64,000 nucleotides of DNA from Entophlyctis helioformis (Eukaryota; Chytridiomycota; Chytridiomycetes; Chytridiales; Chytriomycetaceae). The translations under genes and the position numbers were made by a program. Within the stretch, counting starts at the first letter, position 1. Each line of letters starts with the position of its first letter. The DNA lies in the NCBI GenBank assembly GCA_025526915.1, contig JAHLKH010000087.1, forward strand, positions 1-64,000, read 5' to 3'. The notes under the pieces were generated by a model that made no database searches, was not told the origin of the DNA, and saw nothing but the letters and a program-made list of their open reading frames with translations. Of this stretch, positions 43,853 to 52,916 are shown in pieces.

Positions 43853-44929
43853 ATGTCGACGACAGCAACAATCGCAGCATCAACGCCAGCGACTGCACCC
43901 GCGCGCGCAGAGCAGCAGCTCGACGGCCCGCTCCCGCCTGCCCGCAGCCGCAGTCGCTGGGACACGCTGCCCGTCGAGCTCCACGACCTGATCCTCGGGC
44001 ATGCCGGCGCCCTCACGCAGTTCCTCAACGGCCGCTTCCCGCCCACGCCGCCGCTGCCCACCTGCCGCCAAATCTGGATCGACGTCTTCCGGCTCGACTG
44101 GCCCGGCGACCTCGCCCTCCTGCCGCAGGGCGGCCACCACCTGTCCGACCTCCGCCTGGTCGCCTCGCGCACCATGTACGACCGCCTCTGCGCCCGCTTC
44201 CCGTACTCCCGCTACTTTTTCCGCCACATTGCGTACCGCATGTGCTGGATCGAGCTCATCGACATGGCCCGGCCGCGCTCGGTCGCATCCATGGCCCTGC
44301 GCCACGGCTACCTGCCCCTCCTGGCGCACATGGTCGACTCGGGCCTGGTGCGGCTGGGCGACCTGCGCGTGTACAAGTCCGACTACGTCGAAGACGAGTA
44401 CTCGTACGCGGTCGTCGACAAGGCCGCCGAGTTTGGCCACGTGCACGTGGCTGCCTGGCTCATCGAACGCGGTGCCCAACCGCCGCTCTCGTCGCGCGGC
44501 CTCGATGCGGCTGCCCGCAACGGCCATCTCGATATCCTCGTCTGGATGCTCCAGCATCACCCGGCCGTCCGGTGCACGGCTGCCGCCATGGACTATGCGG
44601 CGCGGTATGGCCATACCCGCATTGTTGAATGGCTGCACGAGAATGGCGCTGCTTGCACTGGCCTGGCGGGCGAATGGGCTGCGCGCTTTGGCCACTGGGA
44701 CACGCTCCTTGCCCTTGTTCGTGTGCGGCCCGAAACGCATACCCTCGACACTATCCGGCAGATTGTGCGGTGCGGATGCGTCCATTCACCCGTTTCGCCT
44801 CTCTCGTCATCGTCATCGTCGTCCCCATCGTCGTCATCATCATCGTCCCGGCCATCGTCCCGTCATCAGCGGTCCTGGGATCCGTGCCCGTCGCATTGTC
44901 ACCAGAAGATATGCTTCCGAAAGCCGTGA
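43853..44929 (+). CDS. Divergent F-box-like/ankyrin protein
   Basis: Starts MSTTATIAASTPATAPARAE. The F-box-like part WDTLPVELHDLILGHAGALT is clearer here than in the other copies. RLDWPGDLALLP, RTMYDRLCARFPYSRYF and ankyrin units such as GLDAAARNGHLDILVWMLQH and AAMDYAARYGHTRIVEWLHE follow. At about 44800 the frame enters a TCATCG microsatellite (Ser run) and stops at 44927-44929. Another frame is coding-like from 44880 to 45110 (ALSPEDMLPKAVTAVLDIPS, ALDTGVIAVLRALNLAVIDM), so the repeat may have shifted the true C-terminus or hidden an intron. The coding GC content is higher than in the other copies. It belongs to the same superfamily but is not a recent duplicate. Confidence 0.65.
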   Translation: MSTTATIAASTPATAPARAEQQLDGPLPPARSRSRWDTLPVELHDLILGHAGALTQFLNGRFPPTPPLPTCRQIWIDVFRLDWPGDLALLPQGGHHLSDLRLVASRTMYDRLCARFPYSRYFFRHIAYRMCWIELIDMARPRSVASMALRHGYLPLLAHMVDSGLVRLGDLRVYKSDYVEDEYSYAVVDKAAEFGHVHVAAWLIERGAQPPLSSRGLDAAARNGHLDILVWMLQHHPAVRCTAAAMDYAARYGHTRIVEWLHENGAACTGLAGEWAARFGHWDTLLALVRVRPETHTLDTIRQIVRCGCVHSPVSPLSSSSSSSPSSSSSSSRPSSRHQRSWDPCPSHCHQKICFRKP

Positions 44930-45111
44930 CCGCGGTCCTGGATATCCCTTCCTGCACGCGCGCACAGATCCTCTCTGACCTGGTGCTCCATCATGTTGGT
45001 GCACCACCCGAGTCGACACACTACGCGCTGGACACGGGCGTGATTGCTGTGCTGCGCGCTCTCAATCTCGCCGTCATTGATATGACACGCTGTCACTCGA
45101 TGAAGGCATCT

Positions 45112-45384
45112 CTCTCTGGTGGTGCCTCTATCTACGGCACTGGCGACGAGCCCATCCTCAGCGGTGCTGCTGCCATGGCTGCCTCGTCGTGTCGGTCGTT
45201 GCTGCCCTCCTCGCTCCTCTCGCCCTCTTCTGATCTGCTTTGTGATGCGTCTGCAAAGCGCGATCTGTCCGTCTCCTTTCTTCTCATGCTCTCATCCACC
45301 AACCAAGCCAAACAAGACGGCACTCTCATCCACCAAGACTGCAACAACAGCTACTACTACAAGACTGACACAACATCCAATAAA
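45112..45384 (+). pseudogene. GPI-protein tail, copy a (shortened)
   Basis: Matches the orphan 3' exon at 61.4-61.7 kb from GGASIYGTGD through the hydrophobic end. It lacks the LPAGEIYTKH segment and has a one-base change after GAAAMAAS that ruins the hydrophobic tail. The shared 3' untranslated region follows, ending with AATAAA at 45379-45384. Confidence 0.6.
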
Positions 45385-45449
45385 CCCGGATGGTCTCCAT
45401 CCACAAAACCACACCATGTGCCCGATCAGGCAATGCCCACGTGAGCCGT

Positions 45450-45632
45450 TCAATGTCAGCGAGGCGACCGCCATGCCTGGCCTCCTGTTCAACCTGTTCT
45501 CAACAACAGCCTCGATGACTTCCCCGAGATCAGCATCCCTGTCGTGGCGATGGTCCAGGCATCCGTGGAATGCGGTCATTCTCGCAGAGTCGCATGTACC
45601 ATCGGCAGACGCCGTGAAGGTCGTGGTGGCAA
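45450..45632. repeat. Shared spacer next to ankyrin copy at 45.6-47.3 kb
   Basis: Homologous to 61000-61240 and 63420-63680, always just beyond an ankyrin-gene stop codon. Read away from that gene it begins as its 3' flank and then contains a short coding-like piece (GEATAMPGLLFNLF). No full gene is visible; the piece may be another orphan exon. Confidence 0.6.
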
Positions 45633-47270
45633 TCACGTCTTCATTCCCAAAACGAGTCTTGGCCATCCATCAGTTGCTTGATGCTTGCAGTTTCTGATGG
45701 TCGACTCGAGTCTCTCGATGGTGGCTATAGTGGCGATTCCTTGGTTTGCTTGAGCAAGCAGCGTCTGTGCGCGGTCCAGTGTGAGGCTGCCAAGCATAAT
45801 GTCAACTATCTCGGCATTCATGGTCCAGTTGAGTGCCTCGAGTTCAACCGGATATCCGCAATCCAGCCAGTACCGCAGCATCTCGGCATCGCCGACAGCG
45901 GCCATACGTTCAATGACATGGGACGATGTATGGACGCCAGTGGAGAGCAGGTATTTGACAACGTCCACGTGTCCATGCCTGATGGCTTGATCCAGTGCGC
46001 GGGGAGTACACGCTTCGCCGCGAGCCTTGTGGAGCCAGATGACGACATCCAGATGATTGTTCATAACTGCGTTATCCATCGCATCAGTCGTGCATCCTTC
46101 CGTGCGGTTATCGTGGAGCCACTTGACGACAGGCAGATGGCCGTAGGCAGCCGCAAGGTCCATGGCTTCAGTCGTGCATCCCTCTGTCCTGTTGGCATGT
46201 AGCCACTTGACGACGTGCAGATGACCGTTGCCAGCCGCCCAGTCCATCGCCTTGGTCGTGCATCCTTCCGTTCGATTCTTGTGGAGCCACTTGACGACAT
46301 GCAGATGTCCGTTTTCCGCCGCCCAGTCCATGGCTTCTGTCGTGCATCCCGTCACACCGAGATCAAACAAGTATTGCACAACGTCGAGATGTCCGTGTTC
46401 CGCTGCTTGGTCGACTGCACTGTGCCAGTAGGAGCTTGTCGGATCGTGTTTGGCCATCCAGTGCTGGAGCGTCTTGTACTTGTCGTCGAGATGCTTGAGC
46501 AGATCGAGACAGCCAAAGCGGATCGCCATGCGAGCGAGTGCGATCGGAAACGTAAAGTCGACCAGATCGAACCAGCCGTGCCGCATGGGAATGAGAAGCA
46601 GCCGGCGGCTTTCAAAACGAGTGGCATCGAACGGGTCGTCGTAGTTGTTGTTGCGTGCGTCGACTTTGGCGCACTCCGTCTCAGTGTGCTGAGGAAAGCG
46701 CTTGCAGAGACGGTCGTACATGGAGCGAGAGTGTGCGTGCAGGAGTCCGTTGTCGGTCGTCAGATCAACGTCCGGCAGCAGAGCCAGATCGCCCTGCCAG
46801 TCGACCTTGAACGCATCGGTCCACATCTGCAGCTTGGTCGCTTCGTCGAGTGTGGCCGTGTCGTCGAGCAGTCCGTTGAGGAAGCGAGTGAGCGGGCCGG
46901 CGTGCTTGAGGATCATGGCGTGGATCTCGGCCGGCTTGCCGTCCCAGTGGCTGCTGCCGAACGCAAGGTCGCCGGTGGCTGGCGGCACCACATAGCGAGG
47001 CACAACTGGCTGTGCGGTCGTTGCTGCTGATGGCTGTCCTGGCTCGACGGCTTGGCTGCCGCTCGCTCCAACGACCTGCTCGACCACAGCCCGCTGCTCT
47101 GCTGTGCTCTGCAGCTGGCTCTGCAGACGGCGCACATGCTCGTTGCTGGCTGCTGCGTCTGCGTCTGCGTTGCCTGTCTGTCGCTGCGTTGTTGCATCGT
47201 CACAGCCGCTTGCTCGCTTTGTGGTTGCGAGGACAAGATCCACTCGAAACGATCGTCCAACAAGTGCCAT
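45633..47270 (-). CDS. F-box-like/ankyrin protein, intact copy
   Basis: 545 residues from the ATG at 47270 (MALVGRSFRVDLV). The order is a coiled N-terminal block (NEHVRRLQSQLQST), the F-box-like block (DGKPAEIHAMILKHAGPL), WTDAFKVDWQGDLALLPDVD, SMYDRLCKRFPQHTETE, MRHGWFDLVDFTFPIALARM, then about nine ankyrin units. The central units have a strict 28-residue period (GCTTxAMDxAAxxGHLHVVKWLHxNRTE) and are almost identical to one another in DNA, a sign of recent unit turnover. Compared with sister copies, one base is missing near the stop, so the usual KKLQASS end is replaced by a 20-residue extension. Probable ubiquitin-ligase adaptor by domain logic only. It is head-to-head with GPI-tail copy b. 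Confidence 0.8.
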   Translation of the reverse strand: MALVGRSFRVDLVLATTKRASGCDDATTQRQTGNADADAAASNEHVRRLQSQLQSTAEQRAVVEQVVGASGSQAVEPGQPSAATTAQPVVPRYVVPPATGDLAFGSSHWDGKPAEIHAMILKHAGPLTRFLNGLLDDTATLDEATKLQMWTDAFKVDWQGDLALLPDVDLTTDNGLLHAHSRSMYDRLCKRFPQHTETECAKVDARNNNYDDPFDATRFESRRLLLIPMRHGWFDLVDFTFPIALARMAIRFGCLDLLKHLDDKYKTLQHWMAKHDPTSSYWHSAVDQAAEHGHLDVVQYLFDLGVTGCTTEAMDWAAENGHLHVVKWLHKNRTEGCTTKAMDWAAGNGHLHVVKWLHANRTEGCTTEAMDLAAAYGHLPVVKWLHDNRTEGCTTDAMDNAVMNNHLDVVIWLHKARGEACTPRALDQAIRHGHVDVVKYLLSTGVHTSSHVIERMAAVGDAEMLRYWLDCGYPVELEALNWTMNAEIVDIMLGSLTLDRAQTLLAQANQGIATIATIERLESTIRNCKHQATDGWPRLVLGMKT

Positions 47271-47353
47271 TGCAACACGAGAATGTGGGACATGCACCGA
47301 CACGGCATGCCGTGGTGCACAGTGTGGCTGGCGTGGTGGACTTGGCATGCAAG

Positions 47354-47750
47354 CAGTGTGCTTCTGGGAAGTGGCCTTGTGTGATGATTGCTAACGAGCC
47401 TGTGTCATCTGCCGCTCCGTCGCCCTCTCCCTCTGGCGGTGCCTCCATCTACGGCACCGGCGACCTGCCTGCTGGCGAGATCTACACCAAGCACCCGCTG
47501 CCTGGCTGACGACGAGCCCATCCTCAGCGGTGCTGCTGCCATGGCTGCCTCGGTCGTGTCGGTCGTTGCTGCCCTCCTCGCTCCTCTCGCCCTCTTCTGA
47601 TCTGCTTTGTGATGCGTCTGCAAAGCGCGATCTGTCCGTCTCCTTTCTTCTCATGCTCTCATCCACCAACCAAGCCACACAAGATGGCACTCTCATCCAC
47701 CAAGACTGCAACAGCAGCAGCTACACCAAGACTGACACAAAGCCAATAAA
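47354..47750 (+). pseudogene. GPI-protein tail, copy b (frameshifted)
   Basis: Begins after an acceptor-like GCATGCAAG with CAGTGTGCTTCTGGGAAG (QCASGKWPC...). It runs through the Ser/Pro stretch and GEIYTKHPLPG, then hits TGA at 47507-47509 because two to three Gly codons present in copy c were lost. The hydrophobic GPI signal (ASVVSVVAALLAPLALF) follows out of frame and stops at 47598-47600. Poly(A) signal AATAAA at 47745-47750. Confidence 0.65.
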
Positions 47751-48174
47751 CCCGGATGGTCTCCATCCACAAAACCCACAACCACCGTGCCTGACTACCG
47801 ATCTCTGGTGTCGCTGACGGCTGGAAAATTGCCTTCTGCAGTCACTTCAGACTGCCATGCCCCAGCTGATCATGACGCATGGCTTTGCACTGCTCATTCC
47901 TTGCAGCTGCCACGCCTTGTGCATGCACAATAGATCCGAGTGATCACTTTGACCGCGTTGCATCACTCGAAAACAGTCGCGATGTGATGCGATGATGAGC
48001 ACAACCACGACTCTCACGAGCAGACACAGCGACAGCCAGCATCGGGCTGATGCGTGTATCACGGCAGCCCATGCAGCAACAATGCCAGGCACAACCGTTC
48101 AAAAGCAGCGCCATTCTGCCACTCCCTTCACAGCTTGTCAACACCAGCCGATCATCCAACCTTCCCAGCCAGCC
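47751..48174. other. Spacer before the DUF3455-like gene
   Basis: About 420 bases with no coding-like frame of note; AT-richer around 47930-48000. It presumably contains the promoter of the gene starting at 48175. No clear TATA box. Confidence 0.4.
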
Positions 48175-48771
48175 ATGAAGCTCACGACGCTCGTTGTTCT
48201 CCTGCTCACAGCCGTCCACAGTGCGCTCGCTGTCGCACTTCCGCAGACATCCCCAACGCCCCTGCCGTCCCAGCGGGACATTGAGACGCTCTTCCTCGTG
48301 CCATCCAACCACACGCGGACAGCCATCCTGTCGGCCAGAGGCACATACAAGTACAAGTGCGTGCGTCTCGCGTCGACCAACCGCACCGTCTGGCAAGGCG
48401 AGTCGGTCAAGTCGAAGCTGTACCGACCCAGCGGCCGTAGCGTGGGCACCTACACGGCCAACCTCGTCACCAACTGGCACAAGTTTGCGCTCACGGTCGC
48501 TCCCAAGTCTGCTGCGACGGGCAAGCAGATCCGCACCAACGCTCGCTACTCGACGGCCAAGGATCTGCCATGGGGACTCATTGACATCAACACCGTGACG
48601 CCGGCCAGCACCACCAACTTCTTCACCAACAAGTCCAGCTACGCTCTCCGTGCTTTCACCAAAGGCGGTCGCGTGTACCCTGCCACGGTGCGGTGTACGA
48701 CCACCAAGCACATTGGCCGCACCCGCGAGCAGAAGTTTACTGCCCAGTACTGGTTCTACCTCAGCCCTTGA
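48175..48771 (+). CDS. Secreted DUF3455-like protein 1
   Basis: 198 residues, no intron. A signal peptide (MKLTTLVVLLLTAVHSALA) precedes a domain containing RGTYKYKCV, GRSVGTYTANLVTNW, ARYSTAKDLPWGLIDINTVT, FTKGGRVYPATVRC and a final TAQYWFYLSP. The order (G.Y.Y.C, vG.h, ipWlLl, V..I.R..T.GG..P...C, Y.A.Y.FY) is that of DUF3455, a small secreted fungal and bacterial family of unknown role, sometimes called malate dehydrogenase-like with no catalytic evidence. Two Cys could form a disulfide. Three N-glycosylation sequons are present (NHT, NRT, NKS). A tandem paralogue follows at 49.3 kb. Confidence 0.75.
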   Translation: MKLTTLVVLLLTAVHSALAVALPQTSPTPLPSQRDIETLFLVPSNHTRTAILSARGTYKYKCVRLASTNRTVWQGESVKSKLYRPSGRSVGTYTANLVTNWHKFALTVAPKSAATGKQIRTNARYSTAKDLPWGLIDINTVTPASTTNFFTNKSSYALRAFTKGGRVYPATVRCTTTKHIGRTREQKFTAQYWFYLSP

Positions 48772-49213
48772 CGTGTCTTGGATGGTCTGCCTCTCTGTCT
48801 GCCTCTCTGCCTGCCTGTCTATCCATCTATATATGCCGTCTCGTTTCGTTTATAAAGCCACATCGCACTGCACACACTTGGCTTCAAAGCACACATTCCA
48901 GCGTGCATGACAGACGGAGGGCAGCTGGCAGACACCCCTACGACACGCGATGATCACAGACTCATACAGTGGTGATGCAAGGGTGAAGCATGCGGGGCAA
49001 GTCCATCCCATCCCATCCCAAGCCATCCCAAGCAATGACATGCTGTGCCATGCTGTGCCATGCTGTGCTTGATGTGCTTGATGGCCATGTGACGTTGATG
49101 TTGAGCGACGCAGCCAAGGCGAGATGATTATCGTCGGAGTTTGGTGCAACATCATCAGGCGTCGCGTTCAACGTGATCAGGGCCATCCAAGAGCGTGCTG
49201 TGTGAGTGCAGAG

Positions 49214-49220
49214 TATAAAA
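49214..49220 (+). promoter_or_regulatory. TATA box of DUF3455-like gene 2
   Basis: TATAAAA in GAGTATAAAAGCTGG, 82 bases before the ATG at 49302; a CA-rich leader follows. Spacing fits a TATA box with a short 5' untranslated region. Confidence 0.65.
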
Positions 49221-49301
49221 GCTGGCCATCTGTTGCCAGATGTGCTCATCTCAACACCACCACCACAAACTCTCTTTCAACACACACACACACACACAAT
49301 C

Positions 49302-49949
49302 ATGCAGCTCGTCGCCGCCCTTCTCTTGTTGGTCGCCAGCACCGTCACGCAGGTCCTCGCTCAGTTGCCAGTACCAGCACCGACCCGGCCGTCCAAGGCG
49401 GTGGTCGAAGAGTCGCTTGGTCTGCCGGCCAACCTCACGCGCTTCCGCACGCTCATCGCACGCGGCCGCACGTACTACTCGTGCAACCTCATCAACCCCG
49501 ACACGGCCGCATGGATCCCCACGACGATATCCGCACCCCTCTACCTGACCGCCCGCCGCATCCAGGTCGGCACATACAACGCCAATCTGTCCATCCCCGA
49601 GCACGTCTGGGAACACACCGCCGACGGCTCGCAGGTGTTTGGAGCCGAGATCGCCACGTCGGTCGACCACACATCCGGCAACGACCTGCCGTACGCTCTG
49701 TACAACGCCACCGAGGTCATTGCCGACAGCCCCACCGACTATTTCGCCAAGACGGCGTTTCTCATCCGCACGTACACCAAGAACGGCCGTGTCAACCCGC
49801 GCGCCCGGTGCGATCTCGACAAGGTCGGCCGTGTGCGTGACCAGCGGTTTGCTGCACACTACTGGTTCTACCGCCCCGCTATTACTGTTCAGCCCACGAA
49901 CCCGACCGACGAGACGACCGCGTCCGAGCCTGAGATCATCACCGCTTGA
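49302..49949 (+). CDS. Secreted DUF3455-like protein 2
   Basis: 215 residues, no intron. Signal peptide MQLVAALLLLVASTVTQVLA. The core repeats the pattern of the neighbour at 48.2 kb: ARGRTYYSCNLINPDTAAW, RRIQVGTYNANLSIPEHVW, DHTSGNDLPYALYNATEVIA, YTKNGRVNPRARCDLDKVGR and QRFAAHYWFYRP. It adds a Thr/Glu-rich C-terminal tail of about 20 residues. The pair are diverged tandem paralogues (roughly one third identical by eye), so the duplication is old. Three sequons (NLT, NLS, NAT) suit an extracellular protein. A TATA box at 49214 suggests regulated expression, in contrast to the TATA-less housekeeping genes around it. Confidence 0.78.
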   Translation: MQLVAALLLLVASTVTQVLAQLPVPAPTRPSKAVVEESLGLPANLTRFRTLIARGRTYYSCNLINPDTAAWIPTTISAPLYLTARRIQVGTYNANLSIPEHVWEHTADGSQVFGAEIATSVDHTSGNDLPYALYNATEVIADSPTDYFAKTAFLIRTYTKNGRVNPRARCDLDKVGRVRDQRFAAHYWFYRPAITVQPTNPTDETTASEPEIITA

Positions 49950-50551
49950 TCCTGTCGCTCGTGCCCTTGTCCATGCCCCACTCGCCACACTCTGCTGTTC
50001 CTCTTGCCTCTTATGCTCTTAGTTTTACATGAACCGTTCTATTTCCACTTGCTGTTGTTGGTGTATGCTTTCATCGAGACACTGTGCCAGCGGCAACCAC
50101 AAACAGACCAACGAAGCCAGTGGAAGGGAAGGGAAAGGTTGTGGTGGGCATGTGCATTCGTGTATTGACAACCGATACAGAAGAAGGGTATCAGCGCAGA
50201 TCTCAAGCAAGCTGGATGCCAATGCTGCCAGACGCCGAGCAAATGTTCATGAGCGCATTCTTGCTGGCATCCTTGGTGATATCGCCCAGCGTGGCGCCGG
50301 GGTGGCCGACAAACACTCTGCCGCTGGCCGAGCTTGCCTTGACCTTGCCACTGACGCCTGCATCGGCGGCATCAGAGGTGGACAGATCGCCCGACAGGTC
50401 GACGGCGCCAACGGCCACGCTGCCCGACACGCTTTGGATGATGGCCTTGATCTCGCATCGGCCATGGCAGCCAGCCAGCCAATCAGAGGGCGGTCACCAA
50501 GAGTGCGACTTTGCTCGAGATTCGACTTCGACGACCTCGACAACAACCACC

Positions 50552-50587
<36 letters not shown>

Positions 50588-50629
50588 AAGACCAGAGGGC
50601 ACCACGAGACCGCCAGACCACCAGCCAGC
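49950..50629. other. Spacer before PRP17
   Basis: No gene resolved. One plus-strand frame is moderately protein-like but Ala/Thr-rich. A minus-strand frame at 50430-50250 (GAVDLSGDLSTSDAADAGVS) also looks coding-like, and could be a small gene or antisense artefact. A CAG run (about 50552-50585) lies just upstream of the PRP17 ATG. Confidence 0.35.
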
Positions 50630-52769
50630 ATGGACAACCTCGCCGCATACGGCTCAGACAGCGACGCAGCCAGCGATGCCCCTGGCCCGTCGACCACAAC
50701 CACGACGGCCACGACAGCCACGACAACGGCAGCCAACAAGCGAGCCAAGATCGACCTGGCACCGCCGGTTGCCACGGACCTCACGACGTATGCGTTCATG
50801 CCGTCCGTGTCGACCAAGGAGATTGCATTCAATGTGCCGTATGCCGAGCTGGCGGCTCCTGTGCAAGGCCCGGCCAACCCGTTTGTCGCACCCAAGGCCA
50901 TGGTCAACCGCAACACGGCGACTGGTGCGTTTCTCGCTGTGTCGAGCTGTGTGTTGTGCCTAGGATGCGCACTGCGTTGCGCAGTGTGTGTGTGCGTGTA
51001 TGTGTGTGTGTGACGCCAGCTGACAGCAGTCTCGCTCACTCGCTCGCTGTGCGTGGTCTGGACGGCAGGGTTTGTGGAGGAGCACAACATGTCCGCACAC
51101 ACGTTCAACAACCTGCATCGGACGTTTGTCAACTTTGGGTACACGCTCGATCCGGACGCTCTGGACGCTTCGCAGTATGTGGGCGACGCATCTCGCCAGG
51201 CGGTGCACGGTGGTAAGCAGCGTCGCCATTGCAGCCCGCGGTGATACGTTGGTAGGCTGACCAGGGCTGTAAAACCAGGCGCGATGATTATGGACATCAA
51301 GAAGAAAAAGGGCGATACGACGGCCAAGAAGCGCAAGCCGATGGGCGATCCGAGCGATGTGGAGGGCTACCAAGGCCCGTGGGCAGGCTATGAGGGCGAG
51401 ATGCTGTCGCTGCCCGAGCGCACGGCTGACCAGGACACGTGGGTTCCTGACGAGGTGGAGGAGGAGGACACGGCCGCCGAGGCAGCCAAGGCGTCGGCGT
51501 CGGCGTCTGGGCTCCCCGCGCACATGGCTCCTGGCAAGGAGAAGAGCGTGTACCATGGCAAGAAAGAGTTTGACTACATGGGGCGGACGTACATGCACGT
51601 GCCGACGGACGTTGGCGTGGACCTGCTGTCCGAGGCGGGCACGCAGGAATGCTTCCTGCCCAAGCAGCTGCTGCACACGTGGACCGGCCACACCAAGGGC
51701 GTCAATGCGATACGGTTCTTTCCGGGTTCGGCGCACCTGCTCCTCAGTGCCAGCATGGATGGCACGGTCAAGCTGTGGGACATGTACCATGACCGCCGGT
51801 GTCTCCGCACGTTCATGGGGCACTCCAAAGGCGTGCGCGACATTACCTTTTCCAACGACGGCACGCGGTTCCTGAGTGCGAGCTATGACAAGTGGATCAA
51901 GTTGTGGGATACGGAGACAGGTACGGTTTGTTGTGTCGTGTTGTGTCTTGTCATGTCGTGTCTTGTAGACACGCATTCACTCACTCACTCACTCACGCAT
52001 CCTGCTGGATGGCGTGCACAGGCAAATGCATCTCGCGATTCACGCCCAACCGCACGCCGTACTGCATCAAGTTCAACCCAGACGCGGACAAGCAGCACAT
52101 CTTCCTCGCGGGCTGCCAAGACCGCAAGATCTACCAGTACGACACGAACACGGGCGAGATTGTGCAAGAGTACGACCAGCACCTCGGCGCGGTCAACTCG
52201 ATCAACTTTGTCGACGACAACCGCCGCTTTGTGACCACGTCCGACGACAAGACGCTGCGCGCGTGGGAGTATGATATCCCTGTCGTTATCAAATACGTGG
52301 CTGAGCCGGACATGCACTCGATGCCTGCCGTCACGCTGTCACAGAACCGTGAGTGGCAATGCGATGCGATGTGGTGTGTGGAGAGTTTGGAAACAGTATC
52401 CACGGGCTGACACAGTGAGCGTGGTTGGCGTGGTCTTGGGCGGCAGGCAAATGGCTCGCCTGCCAGTCCCTCGACAACCAGATTGTCATTTACTCGGCAC
52501 GCGACCGGTTCCGCCTCAACCGCAAAAAGGTGTTCAAGGGGCACCTTGTGGCGGGCTACGCGTGCCAGCCCAACTTCTCGCCGGATGCGCGGTACGTCAT
52601 CTCGGGCGACTCGGACGGCCGGCTGTGGGTGTGGGACTGGAAGACGTGCAAGGTCGTCAAGAAGATCAAGGCGCACGACGGCGTTGTCATGGGCTGCGAG
52701 TGGCACCCGCACGAGACGTCCAAGGTCGTGACGTGCTCGTGGGACGGCACGATCAAGCTGTGGGACTAG
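50630..52769 (+). CDS. PRP17: Pre-mRNA splicing factor Prp17/Cdc40
   Basis: Five exons, 50630-50924, 51069-51212, 51279-51920, 52022-52348 and 52447-52769, give 576 residues, matching the family. Prp17 acts in the second step of splicing within the spliceosome and is needed for the cell cycle. The N-terminal region has [20 protein letters not shown] and [20 protein letters not shown]. The middle has [20 protein letters not shown]. Seven WD repeats then start at [20 protein letters not shown] and end [19 protein letters not shown] at the stop. All splice phases are 1, a regular pattern. The ATG is the first in frame. Confidence 0.95.
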
Positions 52770-52916
52770 CGTGTGTTTTCTGGATGGTGTGCGTGCGTGT
52801 ACGTGCGTGTGTCTGTGCGTTTGTCTGCTGCAATGAATCAGCCCAGACCAGTCCAGAGCAGTATGTCCGAGGGGAGAGGGGGATTTATTCACATCCAGAT
52901 CCAAAAACGACGCGTG

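Noticed and set aside
43994..44608. Alternative frames within the 43.9-kb ankyrin gene and the antisense of the 4-kb region
   Set aside because: High GC keeps several frames open; only the F-box/ankyrin frame has recognisable repeats.
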